Shown here: positions 30,317-39,383 of the stretch, one piece after another
Layout of the letters: each line of letters begins with the position of its first letter
Numbering within the stretch: the first letter of the stretch is position 1
Assembly (NCBI RefSeq): GCF_017916255.1
Contig: NZ_CP072827.1
Location: 3,745,501-3,809,500 of the forward strand
Length of the DNA: 64,000 nucleotides
Direction of reading: 5' to 3'
Source: Streptomyces mobaraensis NBRC 13819 = DSM 40847
GTDB lineage: Bacteria; Actinomycetota; Actinomycetes; Streptomycetales; Streptomycetaceae
Program-made: the position numbers and the translations under genes
Notes under the pieces: model-generated
The model's input: the letters and a program-made list of their open reading frames with translations, nothing else
Told to the model about the DNA's origin: nothing
The model's database searches: none

Positions 30317-31447
30317 TCAGCCCGACAGCCGCACGGGCATGATCAGGTACTTGTACGCCTCGTCCGCCTCCGCGTCGACCGCGGGCTTGCCGCTGAGCAG
30401 CGCCGGCTTGGTCGAGGTGGTGAAGGAGAGCTGGGCGACCGGGGAGTCGATCGCGGAGAGGCCCTCCAGCAGGAAGCCGGGGTTGAAGGCGATGGAGATG
30501 TCGTCGCCCTCCAGCCGGGCGTCGACCCTTTCCACAGCCTGTGCGTCGTCGCTGGAGCCGGCCTCCAGGATCAGCACGCCCTGCTCGAAGCTCAGCCGGA
30601 CCGGGGTGTTGCGCTCGGCGACCAGGGCCACGCGCTTGACGGCCTCGACGAAGGGGGCCGTCTCGATCACGGCGACCGAGTTGAACTCGGTCGGGAAGAG
30701 CGTGCGGTACTTCGGCAGGTCGCCTTCCAGCAGCCGGGTGGTGGTGCGGCGGCCGGCGCCCTCGAAGCCGATCAGGCCCTCGCCCGCGCCCGAGCCGGAG
30801 AGCGCCAGCGAGACGGAGTCGCCGCCGCTGAGGGACTTGGCGGTGTCCAGCAGCGTCTTGGCGGGGACCAGGGCGACGGCGGAGACGTCGGGGGTCTCCG
30901 GCTTCCACATGAACTCGCGGACGGCGAAGCGGTAGCGGTCGGTGGAGGCCAGGGTGACGGTGTCGCCCTCGATCTCGATGCGCACACCGGTGAGCACCGG
31001 CAGGGTGTCGTCACGGCCGGCGGCGATGGCGACCTGGGCGGCGGCGGACGCGAAGACCTCGGCCGGGACCGTGCCGGTGGCGGTGGGCATCTGGGGCAGC
31101 GCCGGGTACTCCTCCACAGGCAGGGTGTGGAGTGTGAATCGCGAGGAGCCGCAGACCACGGTGGCGCGGACGCCGTCGGTGGAGATCTCCACAGGCCTGT
31201 TGGGAAGTGCGCGGCAGATGTCGGCGAGGAGCCGGCCGGAGACGAGGACGGTGCCGTCCTCTTCCACGTCCGCCTCGACGGAGACGCGGGCCGAGACCTC
31301 GTAGTCGAAGCCGGAGAGGCTGAGCGAGCCGTCCTCGGCCTTCAGCAGCAGCCCCGCGAGGACCGGCACCGGCGGACGGGCCGGGAGGCTGCGGGCCGCC
31401 CAGGCCACTGCCTCCGCGAGTACATCGCGCTCCACCCGGATCTTCAC
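30317..31447 (-). CDS. dnaN: DNA polymerase III beta subunit (sliding clamp)
   Basis: This 376-residue clamp is built from three clamp folds. The N-terminus is VKIRVERDVLAEAVAWAARSLP, and the C-terminus YLIMPVRLSG forms part of the partner-binding cleft. GTG 31447 is fixed by an exact AGGAGG 7 nt upstream. It borders oriC. The long upstream open frame overlaps the DnaA-box region and is not coding. Read with dnaA in the same direction across oriC, it is the standard actinobacterial order. Confidence 0.98.
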   Translation of the reverse strand: MKIRVERDVLAEAVAWAARSLPARPPVPVLAGLLLKAEDGSLSLSGFDYEVSARVSVEADVEEDGTVLVSGRLLADICRALPNRPVEISTDGVRATVVCGSSRFTLHTLPVEEYPALPQMPTATGTVPAEVFASAAAQVAIAAGRDDTLPVLTGVRIEIEGDTVTLASTDRYRFAVREFMWKPETPDVSAVALVPAKTLLDTAKSLSGGDSVSLALSGSGAGEGLIGFEGAGRRTTTRLLEGDLPKYRTLFPTEFNSVAVIETAPFVEAVKRVALVAERNTPVRLSFEQGVLILEAGSSDDAQAVERVDARLEGDDISIAFNPGFLLEGLSAIDSPVAQLSFTTSTKPALLSGKPAVDAEADEAYKYLIMPVRLSG

Positions 31448-32317
31448 CGGAACCGCCTCCTGCTTGTTGCTGGCTGGCCCTGCTGGGCTGTCTTCGTCGC
31501 CGGCTTCGTCGGGCATCCGTCGGCTCGACGGCTGCGAAGCCGGAGACCAGTTTGACGTACGCCGCTGACAGCCGGCGCTGCTCGGGGTCAAGTCGGACCG
31601 GACGGCGTGGCGCAGCCTCGGGCCGAGTTGTGCACAGGGCCCACTTCGAAACGAGTTCCCCGCTTGATCTCTGTGGTCGTAGTAGTAGGGCCTGTGGAAA
31701 CCGTGGAAAACTTCCTTTGCCCTGGTCAGGCCGGATTTTTTGTCCACTGCCCCTGTGGGCGGCCACGGTGGAAAACGGGGGGTCACTGTGGAGAAACAAA
31801 AGTTCTGCACAGGCGGTGCACAGGCAGGGCGCACTTCTCCCCAGGCTCGTCCCCAGCTTTACCCAGGTTCCCCACAGCCCAACCCGGCAGCTTGGTGTGA
31901 TGCCTTTCACTCGGCGCGGTGAGCCCGGGCGTTTCGTTGCCGAACAGTGGACAACCCTGGGGAAAGGCTGTGCACAACGCCCGTCTTCCTGTGGGCGGCC
32001 GGTGGACAACCGGCGCGGCCGCTGTGGGCGAACCCGTCATCCACAGGCTGTGGACTTCGGTTCCCCACACTTCCACACCCTGCTGACCTCCTCTGATGAG
32101 CTGTCAACAGGCCCGGTTGTGGACATCATCTGGATAACTTCCCAGTCCCCAGGATGTGGACGGCCGTCGGGGGTGGATTCTGTGGAGAACGGGGTGACGG
32201 GCGTCCCTATTCGAACGAGGTGGCCGTGCGGCGACGCCGTCCGGAACGGCGAAGGGCGCCCCGGGAACCGTCCCGGAGCGCCCTGGAAGGCGTCCCCGCG
32301 CGCTCGGCGCGGTCCTG
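31448..32317. other. oriC: Chromosomal origin of replication (oriC)
   Basis: The 870-bp non-coding gap between dnaA and dnaN is filled with DnaA boxes of the Streptomyces type (TTGTCCACA). I find eight within one mismatch: 31628 (+), 31740 (+), 31787 (-), 31946 (-), 31969 (-), 32001 (-), 32118 (-) and 32181 (-). Another six or more have two mismatches. No exact TTGTCCACA is visible inside. AT-richer stretches near 31700-31740 and 31787-31805 could be the unwinding site. Boxes form two groups, left (31628-31870) and right (31946-32189). Orientation is mixed, as expected. Confidence 0.97.
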
Positions 32318-34138
32318 TCAGCCGTTCTTGATGCGGTTGGTCAGCTCGGTCACCTGGTTGTAGATGGACCGCCGTTCGGCCATCAGCGCGCGGATCTTGC
32401 GGTCCGCGTGCATCACGGTCGTGTGGTCGCGGCCGCCGAACTGCGCGCCGATCTTCGGCAGGGACAGGTCCGTGAGCTCACGGCAGAGGTACATGGCGAT
32501 CTGGCGCGCCGTCACCAGCACCCGGCTGCGCGAGGCGCCGCACAGGTCCTCCACGGTGTGCCCGAAGTAGTCGGCCGTGGCGGCCATGATGGCCGGCGCG
32601 GTGATCTCCGGCGAGGCGTCCTCGCCGCCCGGGATCAGGTCCTTGAGGACGATCTCGGTGAGGCCCAGGTCCACGGGCTGCCGGTTGAGGCTGGCGAACG
32701 CCGTGACGCGGATGAGGGCGCCCTCCAGCTCGCGGATGTTCCGCGAGATCCGGGAGGCGATGAACTCCAGCACCTCGGGCGGCGCGTTGAGCTGCTCCTG
32801 GACCGCCTTCTTCCGCAGGATCGCGATCCGGGTCTCCAGCTCGGGCGGCTGGACGTCGGTGATCAGACCCCACTCGAACCGGTTGCGCAGCCGGTCCTCC
32901 AGGGTCACCAGCTGCTTGGGCGGCCGGTCCGAGGAGAGCACGATCTGCTTGTTGGCGTTGTGCAGGGTGTTGAAGGTGTGGAAGAACTCCTCCTGCGTCG
33001 ACTCCTTGCTCGCGAGGAACTGGATGTCGTCGACCAGCAGGATGTCCATGTCGCGGTAGCGCTTGCGGAACGCGTCCGCCTTGCCGTCGCGGATGGAGTT
33101 GATGAACTCGTTGGTGAACTCCTCTGAGCTCACGTACCGCACCCGCGTCCCCGGGTAGAGGCTGCGCGCGTAGTGCCCGATCGCGTGCAGCAGGTGCGTC
33201 TTGCCGAGCCCCGACTCCCCGTAGATGAAGAGGGGGTTGTACGCCTTCGCCGGCGCCTCGGCGACCGCCACGGCCGCCGCGTGCGCGAACCGGTTGGACG
33301 CGCCGATGACGAAGGTGTCGAAGAGGTACTTGGGGTTCAGCCGGGCGGTCGGCTCCCCCGGGCCCGACCCGGAGGACTTCCCCGCGCCCGGCGCGCCCGA
33401 GCCGCCGGGCACCGGCCGGTCGCCCTGGCCGGCGCCGCGGCCGTGGGCGTCCGGGAGCTCGCGCTGCTGCTCGTAGGACCGCTCGCCGCCGGGCGGTCGG
33501 TAGCCGCCGGGGTCCCGCGGCTGCTCGTAGCCGGACGGGGTGTGCTGCGGCGAGGCATAGGGGTCGCGGTCGTTCTCGGCGAAACCGAGTCGCGGCTGCT
33601 GCCATCCGTAGTCGCCCCGGTCCGGCGCGCGGCTCCCGGGACCGGCGCCGGCGGGACCCGTGTGCCGCGGCCAGGAGCCGGGCTCGGCGCGGGACTGCTG
33701 GTAGTCGGGGTAGGCGGGCCGGACCGTCGGCAGGTCGTCGCCGGCGCCGCGGCCGTATCCGTCCCGGCCCTCGTAGCCGGGGCGCCCGTCGTACCCCTCG
33801 TACGTGTCACGGCCCTGGCCGTTGTGCGAACGGTCTTCGTGCGCGGGCGGCTGCGGCGCGGCCGGTTCGCCGACGGAGTTGTCGACGGTGATCGCGATGC
33901 GGATGGGCCGGCCGCACTCCCGGCTCAGAGCGTCGCTGACCACCGGGGCCAGCCGCCCCTCCAGTACGCCCTTGGCGAACTCGTTGGGGACGGCGAGCAG
34001 CGCCGTGTCCGCGACCAGGGCCAGCGGCTGACAGCGCTTGATCCAGTGCTCGTCCTTGCTCTCGACTCTTCCCTCGCCGAGGAGCTGCTCCAGCACGCGC
34101 GGCCACACTGCGGCAAGATCGGCAGGCAGGTCAGCCAC
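32318..34138 (-). CDS. dnaA: Chromosomal replication initiator protein DnaA
   Basis: This is a 606-residue initiator. Domain I spans about residues 1-85. A long disordered domain II (about 90-260), rich in Gly, Pro, Tyr, Asp and Gln, is typical of Streptomyces DnaA and longer than in most bacteria. The AAA+ domain III has Walker [10 protein letters not shown] near residue 310 and Walker [11 protein letters not shown]. Domain IV has the box-binding helix in [18 protein letters not shown] 34138 is the start. The promoter and a perfect DnaA box lie upstream. Confidence 0.98.
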   Translation of the reverse strand: MADLPADLAAVWPRVLEQLLGEGRVESKDEHWIKRCQPLALVADTALLAVPNEFAKGVLEGRLAPVVSDALSRECGRPIRIAITVDNSVGEPAAPQPPAHEDRSHNGQGRDTYEGYDGRPGYEGRDGYGRGAGDDLPTVRPAYPDYQQSRAEPGSWPRHTGPAGAGPGSRAPDRGDYGWQQPRLGFAENDRDPYASPQHTPSGYEQPRDPGGYRPPGGERSYEQQRELPDAHGRGAGQGDRPVPGGSGAPGAGKSSGSGPGEPTARLNPKYLFDTFVIGASNRFAHAAAVAVAEAPAKAYNPLFIYGESGLGKTHLLHAIGHYARSLYPGTRVRYVSSEEFTNEFINSIRDGKADAFRKRYRDMDILLVDDIQFLASKESTQEEFFHTFNTLHNANKQIVLSSDRPPKQLVTLEDRLRNRFEWGLITDVQPPELETRIAILRKKAVQEQLNAPPEVLEFIASRISRNIRELEGALIRVTAFASLNRQPVDLGLTEIVLKDLIPGGEDASPEITAPAIMAATADYFGHTVEDLCGASRSRVLVTARQIAMYLCRELTDLSLPKIGAQFGGRDHTTVMHADRKIRALMAERRSIYNQVTELTNRIKNG

Positions 34139-34227
34139 AGGGCACGCTCTCTCGGTCAGCGGGGGCGCCCTCCGGTCCCACGAATGTGTGGTTCTCGGGA
34201 CGGGCGGGAAGGATTCGGAGTTCAGCC

Positions 34228-34257
34228 ACGGTAGTCAGGCCGTGGCACGTCGTTCAA
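34228..34257 (-). promoter_or_regulatory. Predicted dnaA promoter
   Basis: On the minus strand, TTGAAC (34252-34257) is followed by 18 bp and TACCGT (34228-34233), a good HrdB-type match (TTGAC-like, TAnnnT). It lies about 90 bp before the dnaA GTG. A perfect DnaA box starts 4 bp upstream of the -35. Confidence 0.6.
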
Positions 34258-34261
34258 GTCG

Positions 34262-34270
34262 TTGTCCACA
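34262..34270 (+). promoter_or_regulatory. Perfect DnaA box upstream of the dnaA promoter
   Basis: TTGTCCACA is an exact Streptomyces consensus box, set 4 bp upstream of the predicted -35 of dnaA. DnaA binding here would touch RNA polymerase, so autoregulation of dnaA is the natural reading. Confidence 0.85.
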
Positions 34271-34377
34271 GGGTGTGTACAAATGTGCCATGGGGCCGTC
34301 CGTGGCGCCTCATCCGGGCACGGCTGGTGCTTCCGGGGTCTCCGGGAGGCTACGGTTAATGCTGGTGCGCTGCCGGT

Positions 34378-34407
34378 TTGACCGGATGGCGTAACGGCGC
34401 GTACCGT
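34378..34407 (+). promoter_or_regulatory. Predicted rpmH promoter
   Basis: TTGACC, 18 bp and TACCGT give a strong HrdB-type promoter aimed at rpmH. It has the same -10 hexamer and spacer length as the predicted dnaA promoter on the other strand. Confidence 0.65.
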
Positions 34408-34585
34408 GACCAGGTCGAGTTGTCGATGGCTGCTGCCGCCTGCCTCCGATGGGCAAGGGTCGCACTCCCTCCATGTGGGATGTGATCGTGAAGCGGTGCC
34501 TTGCGTATTGCGAGTCTCCTCGTGGGCGCACGGTGACAGCCAGGCGATGTCCCGCCATCACACGATTCATTTCTGGAGTCCCCGA

Positions 34586-34723
34586 GTGAGCAAGCGCACC
34601 TTCCAGCCGAACAACCGCCGTCGTGCGAAGACCCACGGCTTCCGCCTGCGCATGCGCACCCGTGCCGGCCGCGCGATCCTCGCGTCCCGCCGTGGCAAGG
34701 GTCGCGCCCGCCTGTCGGCCTGA
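34586..34723 (+). CDS. rpmH: 50S ribosomal protein L34
   Basis: This 45-residue, strongly basic protein has the universal L34 pattern: [21 protein letters not shown], given here only as its start, then the RGRARLSA end. GTG 34586 follows TGGAG at a normal distance. It heads the rpmH-rnpA-yidD-yidC-jag-rsmG set on the plus strand and is the fixed left neighbour of dnaA in most bacteria. Confidence 0.99.
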   Translation: MSKRTFQPNNRRRAKTHGFRLRMRTRAGRAILASRRGKGRARLSA

Positions 34724-34747
34724 GCAGCCTGACTCAAGGTCCATGAC

Positions 34748-35188
34748 GTGCTGCCTTCCGAGTCTCGGCTGAGGCGGCGCGAGGACTTCGCGACCGCGGT
34801 TCGACGAGGACGCAGGGCCGGGCGCCCACTCCTCGTCGTCCACCTCCGCACCGAAACGGACCCGCACGGGCCTGGGGGAACTGTCCCCCCGGCACGTGCG
34901 GGTTTCGTCGTGAGCAAGGCGGTGGGCGGCGCGGTCGTCCGCAACCGTGTCAAACGCCGGCTGCGCCACCTCGTGCGTGACCGGCTCGACACGCTGCCCG
35001 CCGGTAGCCTGGTGGTGGTGCGAGCCCTGCCGGGCGCGGGCGAAGCCGATCACGGTCAGCTTGCCCGCGATCTCGATACCGCATTGCAGCGGCTGTTGGG
35101 AGGGGCGCCGCGAAGCTGCAATCCCCCGGGTACCGATACCTCGGTTTCCCGGAACCCCGGCCATGACCCGGGAGGGAGTGCACGGTGA
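34748..35188 (+). CDS. rnpA: Ribonuclease P protein component
   Basis: This 146-residue basic protein helps the RNase P RNA cut the 5' leader of pre-tRNA. The family signature [13 protein letters not shown] lies near residue 65, after an [11 protein letters not shown] strand. The C-terminal 25 residues beyond the core are poorly conserved and Pro/Ser-rich. GTG 34748 starts 24 bp after rpmH, and the stop overlaps the yidD start (GTGA). The two genes with rpmH form one transcript. Confidence 0.95.
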   Translation: MLPSESRLRRREDFATAVRRGRRAGRPLLVVHLRTETDPHGPGGTVPPARAGFVVSKAVGGAVVRNRVKRRLRHLVRDRLDTLPAGSLVVVRALPGAGEADHGQLARDLDTALQRLLGGAPRSCNPPGTDTSVSRNPGHDPGGSAR

Positions 35189-35502
35189 AGTACCCGCTGC
35201 TGTGGTTGATCAAGCTGTACCAGTGGACCATCAGTCCGCTGCTCGGCCCGGTCTGCAAGTACTACCCGTCGTGCTCGCACTACGGCTACACGGCCATCCA
35301 GGTGCATGGCGCGATCAAGGGGACGGTGCTGACGGCCTGGCGCATCCTGCGCTGTAACCCGTGGTCGCTCGGTGGCGTCGACCACGTACCTCCCCGGAAG
35401 CGTCCGGTCTGGCACCAGCGGCTGAGGAGCCGACTGGGCGGACACCCCGTAGCCGGGGCCGCCGCACAGCCCGAGACTCAGCCCAACGCCCAAGGAGCCT
35501 GA
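35185..35502 (+). CDS. yidD: Membrane protein insertion efficiency factor YidD
   Basis: This 105-residue protein has an amphipathic N-terminus ([20 protein letters not shown]) and the family motif [15 protein letters not shown] with conserved cysteines, then [15 protein letters not shown]. It helps YidC insert membrane proteins. The GTG start overlaps the rnpA stop and the gene ends 3 bp before yidC. The C-terminal 30 residues are an actinobacterial extension. Confidence 0.95.
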   Translation: MKYPLLWLIKLYQWTISPLLGPVCKYYPSCSHYGYTAIQVHGAIKGTVLTAWRILRCNPWSLGGVDHVPPRKRPVWHQRLRSRLGGHPVAGAAAQPETQPNAQGA

Positions 35503-35505
35503 TAC

Positions 35506-36642
35506 GTGGACACGGTCCTCAAGCCCCTTTATTACGCAGTTTCCTGGATCATCGTCCAGTTCCACTCGTTCTTCAGCCTGATCTTCGACAAGAACAGCGG
35601 CTGGGCGTGGGGTCTGTCGATCGTCTCGCTGGTGGTCCTGATCCGCATCTGCCTGATCCCGCTCTTCGTGAAGCAGATCAAGGCCACGCGGAACATGCAG
35701 GCGCTGCAGCCGAAGATGAAGGCGATCCAGGAGCGCTACAAGAGCGACCGGCAGCGCCAGTCCGAAGAGATGATGAAGCTCTACAAGGAGACGGGCACCA
35801 ACCCGCTCTCGAGCTGTCTCCCGATCCTGGCCCAGTCGCCCTTCTTCATCTCGCTGTACCAGGTCCTCAACCACATCGCGCAGGGCAAGACGGTCGGGTT
35901 CATCAACGAGGACCTGCTGGCCAGTGCCCGTGAGGCCCACATCTTCGGCGCCCCGCTGTCCGTGAAGTTCCTGGACAGCGCGGCCAAGATCGAGAAGCTC
36001 GGTTCCACCGTCACCGACGTCCGCGTCGTCACGGTGGTCATGATCGTCCTGATGTCGCTGTCGCAGTTCTACACGCAGCGCCAGCTGATGACGAAGAACG
36101 TCGACCTCACGGTCAAGACGCCCTTCATGCAGCAGCAGAAGATGCTGATGTACGTCTTCCCGATCATGTTCGCCGTCTTCGGCATCAACTTCCCGGTCGG
36201 TGTCCTCGTCTACTGGCTGACCACGAACGTCTGGACCATGGGTCAGCAGATGTTCATCATTCGCCGGAACCCCACCCCGGGCAGCCTCGCCTACCAGCAG
36301 CGCCAGGAGCGCCTGCGGGCCAAGGGCAAGCTCAAGGAGGACCCGGCCGAGGTCGAGGCCAAGCAGGCCGCCGAGGCCGCCCGCGCCGCCCGCCAGCAGC
36401 CCAAGCGGCAGCCGAAGGCCAAGCGCACCGCCACCCCGGCCGCCGGGCAGCAGCCGGCCGGCCGCCCGCAGGCCCGCACCAAGGCGTCGTCGGGCAACGG
36501 TGCCGCCACCTCGGAGAACGGTGCCAAGGAGAAGCCCGAGGACGCCAAGCCCAAGCAGGGCGGGGGCTCGTCCCGCGGTGCCAAGTCCGGGCAGCGCAAG
36601 GGCGGACCGCAGCGGCCCAAGCACCCGTCGTCCAAGAAGTAA
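35506..36642 (+). CDS. yidC: Membrane protein insertase YidC/Oxa1
   Basis: This 378-residue membrane insertase has the conserved core of five spans between about residues 10 and 255, including a basic cytoplasmic hairpin ([20 protein letters not shown] region). The fold ends in an Asn/Pro-rich loop. A long Lys/Ala/Gln/Pro-rich cytoplasmic tail (about 265-378) fits ribosome binding in species without SRP-tail YidC2. It follows yidD by 3 bp and leads to jag. Confidence 0.97.
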   Translation: MDTVLKPLYYAVSWIIVQFHSFFSLIFDKNSGWAWGLSIVSLVVLIRICLIPLFVKQIKATRNMQALQPKMKAIQERYKSDRQRQSEEMMKLYKETGTNPLSSCLPILAQSPFFISLYQVLNHIAQGKTVGFINEDLLASAREAHIFGAPLSVKFLDSAAKIEKLGSTVTDVRVVTVVMIVLMSLSQFYTQRQLMTKNVDLTVKTPFMQQQKMLMYVFPIMFAVFGINFPVGVLVYWLTTNVWTMGQQMFIIRRNPTPGSLAYQQRQERLRAKGKLKEDPAEVEAKQAAEAARAARQQPKRQPKAKRTATPAAGQQPAGRPQARTKASSGNGAATSENGAKEKPEDAKPKQGGGSSRGAKSGQRKGGPQRPKHPSSKK

Positions 36643-36657
36643 CGAAGGAGTCCCACC

Positions 36658-37179
36658 GTGACGGACACCCAGGACCAGACCCGTGCGGACGCCGCCGAGG
36701 GCACCGACCCGCTGACCCGCCTGGAGCAGGAGGGCGAGATCGCGGCCGACTACCTGGAGGGTCTGCTCGACATCGCCGACCTGGACGGTGACATCGACAT
36801 GGACGTCGAGGCCGACCGGGCGTCCGTGTCGATCATCAGCGACTCCACCAGCCGGGATCTGCAGAAGCTGGTGGGCCGCGATGGCGAGGTGCTGGAGGCG
36901 CTCCAGGAGCTGACGCGGCTCGCGGTGAACCGGGAGACCGGTGACCGCAGCCGCCTGATGCTCGACATCGCCGGCTTCCGGGCCCGGAAGCGCGAGGAGC
37001 TCGCCAAGCTGGGTGCCCAGGCCGTCGCGGACGCGAAGCAGAGCGGCAAGCCGGTCAAGCTCGACCCGATGACGCCGTTCGAGCGCAAGGTCGTCCACGA
37101 CGCGGTGGCCGCCGCCGGGCTGCGCAGCGAGTCCGAGGGCGAGGAGCCCCAGCGCCGCGTGGTCGTCCTGCCGGTGTGA
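36658..37179 (+). CDS. jag: Jag/KhpB-like RNA-binding protein (KH-R3H)
   Basis: This 173-residue protein has an acidic N-terminal part and a KH-like domain (about 60-110) with GRDGEVLEALQELTRLAVN. The C-terminal R3H domain has PMTPFERKVVHDAVA with the Arg/His pair spacing, ending in RRVVVLPV. It binds RNA and affects cell shape and division in other bacteria. GTG 36658 follows AAGGAG. Position after yidC is universal. Confidence 0.93.
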   Translation: MTDTQDQTRADAAEGTDPLTRLEQEGEIAADYLEGLLDIADLDGDIDMDVEADRASVSIISDSTSRDLQKLVGRDGEVLEALQELTRLAVNRETGDRSRLMLDIAGFRARKREELAKLGAQAVADAKQSGKPVKLDPMTPFERKVVHDAVAAAGLRSESEGEEPQRRVVVLPV

Positions 37180-37203
37180 CCTGCTCCCGTTTCCCGGTAG
37201 CTT

Positions 37204-37231
37204 CGGCCCCGTCTGTGCGCAGACGGGGCCG
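37204..37231 (+). terminator. Hairpin after jag
   Basis: Arms CGGCCCCGTCTG and CAGACGGGGCCG pair exactly over 12 bp with a 4-nt loop, 24 bp past the jag stop. A weak T region (TCCTTGTC) follows. It probably ends or attenuates the rpmH-jag transcript before rsmG. Confidence 0.7.
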
Positions 37232-37331
37232 ATCCTTGTCAGCCTGACATCGGACTCCGGTGCTTGGAGTCCCACCGATTCGTCGATACGCAGAGTCGTC
37301 GATACAACGTGGTACGGAAGGACGGTTCACT

Positions 37332-38048
37332 GTGGAAGAGGCAGCGGAGCTCCCCCCGGCGCCCCCGGAGGCACGGGCGGTTTTCGGTGACCGCTTTCCG
37401 GACGCCGTCCGCTACGCCGAACTGCTCGCCGACGCGGGCGTCCGGCGTGGGCTGATCGGCCCGCGGGAGGTCCCCCGGCTCTGGGAACGGCACCTGCTGA
37501 ACTGTGCGGTGCTCTCCGAGGCCGTCCCCGAGGACGTCTCCGTGTGCGACGTGGGCTCGGGGGCCGGCCTGCCGGGCATCCCGCTGGCCCTGGTCCGTCC
37601 CGATCTCCAGATCACCCTGCTGGAGCCGCTGCTGCGGCGGACGACCTTCCTCTCCGAGGTCGTCGAGTTGCTCGGCCTGGACCACGTCACGGTCGTCCGG
37701 GGGCGTGCCGAGGAGGTCCTGGGCAAGCTTCAGCCGGTGCACGTGGTGACGGCGCGCGCCGTGGCCCCGCTGGACCGGCTGGCGGGCTGGGGGGTGCCCC
37801 TGCTGCGGCCGTACGGCGAGATGCTGGCCCTCAAGGGCGACACCGCCGAGGAGGAGCTCAAGGGAGCCCGCGCCGCGCTCAGCAAGCTGGGTGTCGAGCG
37901 GACCTCGGTGCTCCAGGTCGGCGAAGGCGTGGTGGACCCGCCGTCCACGCTGGTGCGGGTCGAGGTCGGGGAGAGCCCCGGCGGTGTCCGCTTCGCGGCC
38001 AAGCGGGCCAAGGCCGCCCGGGTGAGCCGGTCGCGTCGGCGCCGCTGA
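37332..38048 (+). CDS. rsmG: 16S rRNA (guanine-527-N7)-methyltransferase RsmG
   Basis: This 238-residue SAM-dependent methyltransferase (GidB) has motif I VCDVGSGAGLPGIPLAL near residue 68 and an LLEPLLRRTTFL region for SAM. The C-terminus is Lys/Arg-rich. GTG 37332 is chosen because GGAAGGA lies 11 nt upstream. Loss of this enzyme gives low-level streptomycin resistance in Streptomyces. It ends 315 bp before parA. Confidence 0.95.
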   Translation: MEEAAELPPAPPEARAVFGDRFPDAVRYAELLADAGVRRGLIGPREVPRLWERHLLNCAVLSEAVPEDVSVCDVGSGAGLPGIPLALVRPDLQITLLEPLLRRTTFLSEVVELLGLDHVTVVRGRAEEVLGKLQPVHVVTARAVAPLDRLAGWGVPLLRPYGEMLALKGDTAEEELKGARAALSKLGVERTSVLQVGEGVVDPPSTLVRVEVGESPGGVRFAAKRAKAARVSRSRRRR

Positions 38049-38100
38049 TTACTCCGCCCGGCGGCACCGGGAGTGCTCCATACAAGCTGCCTAAACTATG

Positions 38101-38120
38101 CATCACGGAGTGTCGTGATG
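38101..38120. repeat. Inverted repeat upstream of parA
   Basis: Arms CATCACG and CGTGATG pair exactly with a 6-bp spacer. It lies just after TAAACT, a possible -10, and 26 bp before parS. It could be an operator in the parAB promoter. Confidence 0.45.
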
Positions 38121-38145
38121 AGGTAGCCCAAGGTCACGGGCATCG

Positions 38146-38161
38146 TGTTTCACGTGAAACA
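38146..38161. promoter_or_regulatory. parS: parS site 1
   Basis: TGTTTCACGTGAAACA matches the 16-bp Streptomyces parS exactly. It is intergenic, between rsmG and parA, where ParB binding could also affect parAB transcription. Confidence 0.98.
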
Positions 38162-38251
38162 TCGCTCGTTGCTGCAAGGGATCATCGGTCGTGGCCGTGC
38201 GGCCGCGGCTCGCGACCGCCGGCCGGCCGACGCTGTGGAACCTCCCCCGGT

Positions 38252-38282
38252 ATCCACAGGAACGGCGGATTCATCCACAGGA
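38252..38282 (+). repeat. Direct repeat ATCCACAGGA in the parA leader
   Basis: Two exact copies of ATCCACAGGA start at 38252 and 38273, 21 bp apart, which is two helical turns. Both contain ATCCACA, close to a DnaA box. They lie 80-110 bp before the predicted parA start. Confidence 0.5.
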
Positions 38283-38363
38283 GAGTGGGCCTCACTGGTT
38301 CGTACCCGGCGAACCATGGCAGGCTCTCCCCATCGCGAGCCTGATGTCGAGGAGAGTGAATCC

Positions 38364-39383
38364 TTGCGGTCCGACGCCAATATCGCGGGGCCGATGGCCG
38401 ACCCGGTCCCCGGTCCCCGCCCCGCCGACTCCGAACCGGCGCCCGGCCCTCTGGGTGCCGCCGAGGTCGTTTCACGTGAAACCCGGATGCCGCGGCCCGA
38501 CCAAACCCGGGTCATGGTGGTGGCGAACCAGAAGGGTGGCGTCGGCAAGACGACGACCACCGTGAACCTGGCGGCCTCCCTGGCGCTGCACGGCAACCGT
38601 GTGCTCGTCGTGGACCTGGACCCACAGGGCAACGCCTCGACCGCGCTCGGCATCGACCACCACGCCGATGTGCCGTCCATCTACGACGTCCTGGTGGACC
38701 AGAGAAAGCTCTCCGACGTCGTACAGCCGGTCCGGGACGTGGAGGGCCTCTTCTGCGCACCGGCCACCATCGACCTGGCCGGTGCCGAGATCGAGCTCGT
38801 CTCCCTGGTGGCCCGGGAGAGCCGGCTGGACCGGGCCATCAAGGCGTATGAGCAGCCGCTGGACTACATCCTCATCGACTGCCCGCCCTCCCTGGGGCTG
38901 CTGACGGTCAACGCGCTGGTCGCCGGCGCCGAGGTGCTGATCCCGATCCAGTGTGAGTACTACGCGCTCGAGGGCCTGGGCCAGCTGCTGCGGAACGTCG
39001 AGCTGGTGCGCGGCCACCTCAACCCGAAGCTGCACGTGTCGACGATCCTGCTGACCATGTACGACGGACGCACCCGGCTCGCCTCCCAGGTGGCCGACGA
39101 GGTACGCAGCCACTTCGGCCAGGAGGTGCTGAGGACCAGCATCCCGCGCTCGGTCCGCATCTCCGAGGCGCCCAGCTACGGCCAGACGGTGCTCACCTAT
39201 GACCCGGGTTCCAGTGGCGCGTTGTCGTATATGGAGGCGGCCCGCGAGATCGCGCTCCGGGGCATCGGCGTGCATTACGACGACAGCAGGGCCCATACCG
39301 TGGGCCATCAGCCGGTGGGGCACCAGCCGGTGGGTCATCAGCAACAGCAGGACCAGCACAGCATGTCGGAGGGGCTGCAGTGA
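38364..39383 (+). CDS. parA: Chromosome-partitioning ATPase ParA
   Basis: This Walker-type ATPase drives segregation of origin regions with ParB. It has deviant Walker [12 protein letters not shown]-rich switch DLDPQGNAS, and [13 protein letters not shown] 38364 is chosen because GAGGAG lies 9 nt upstream. ATG 38316 (MAGSPHREP) has no clear ribosome site, and ATG 38145 lies in parS. The N-terminal extension contains VSRET, written by parS site 2. The C-terminal tail carries three VGHQP/Q repeats. It overlaps parB by 4 bp (GTGA). At least 339 residues. Confidence 0.93.
   Translation: MRSDANIAGPMADPVPGPRPADSEPAPGPLGAAEVVSRETRMPRPDQTRVMVVANQKGGVGKTTTTVNLAASLALHGNRVLVVDLDPQGNASTALGIDHHADVPSIYDVLVDQRKLSDVVQPVRDVEGLFCAPATIDLAGAEIELVSLVARESRLDRAIKAYEQPLDYILIDCPPSLGLLTVNALVAGAEVLIPIQCEYYALEGLGQLLRNVELVRGHLNPKLHVSTILLTMYDGRTRLASQVADEVRSHFGQEVLRTSIPRSVRISEAPSYGQTVLTYDPGSSGALSYMEAAREIALRGIGVHYDDSRAHTVGHQPVGHQPVGHQQQQDQHSMSEGLQ
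38468..38483. promoter_or_regulatory. parS: parS site 2 (inside parA)
   Basis: CGTTTCACGTGAAACC has the exact 14-bp core. It lies inside the N-terminal coding part of parA, where it reads Val-Ser-Arg-Glu-Thr just before the ATPase domain. Confidence 0.97.
39300..39344 (+). repeat. 15-bp tandem repeat at the parA 3' end
   Basis: Three imperfect 15-bp units (GTGGGCCATCAGCCG type) encode [10 protein letters not shown] and VGHQQ. The reading frame is kept. Such repeats often change number by slippage. Confidence 0.75.

Larger units (their letters stand above)
34139..34585. other. Divergent promoter region of dnaA and rpmH
   Basis: The 447-bp gap holds no gene. It carries a predicted dnaA promoter, an exact DnaA box and a predicted rpmH promoter, listed separately. 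The rpmH mRNA leader would be about 170 nt. Confidence 0.75.
38049..38363. other. Gap between rsmG and parA
   Basis: The gap holds the parAB promoter region. Visible items are a dyad CATCACG-N6-CGTGATG at 38101-38120, a perfect parS at 38146-38161, and a direct repeat ATCCACAGGA at 38252 and 38273. If parA starts at the earlier ATG 38316, the gap ends there. Confidence 0.6.

Noticed and set aside
38145..38363. Extended ParA start at ATG 38145 (MFHVKHR)
   Set aside because: The start codon lies inside parS site 1, the peptide is parS translated, and no ribosome site precedes it. The GAGGAG-backed TTG at 38364 is better.
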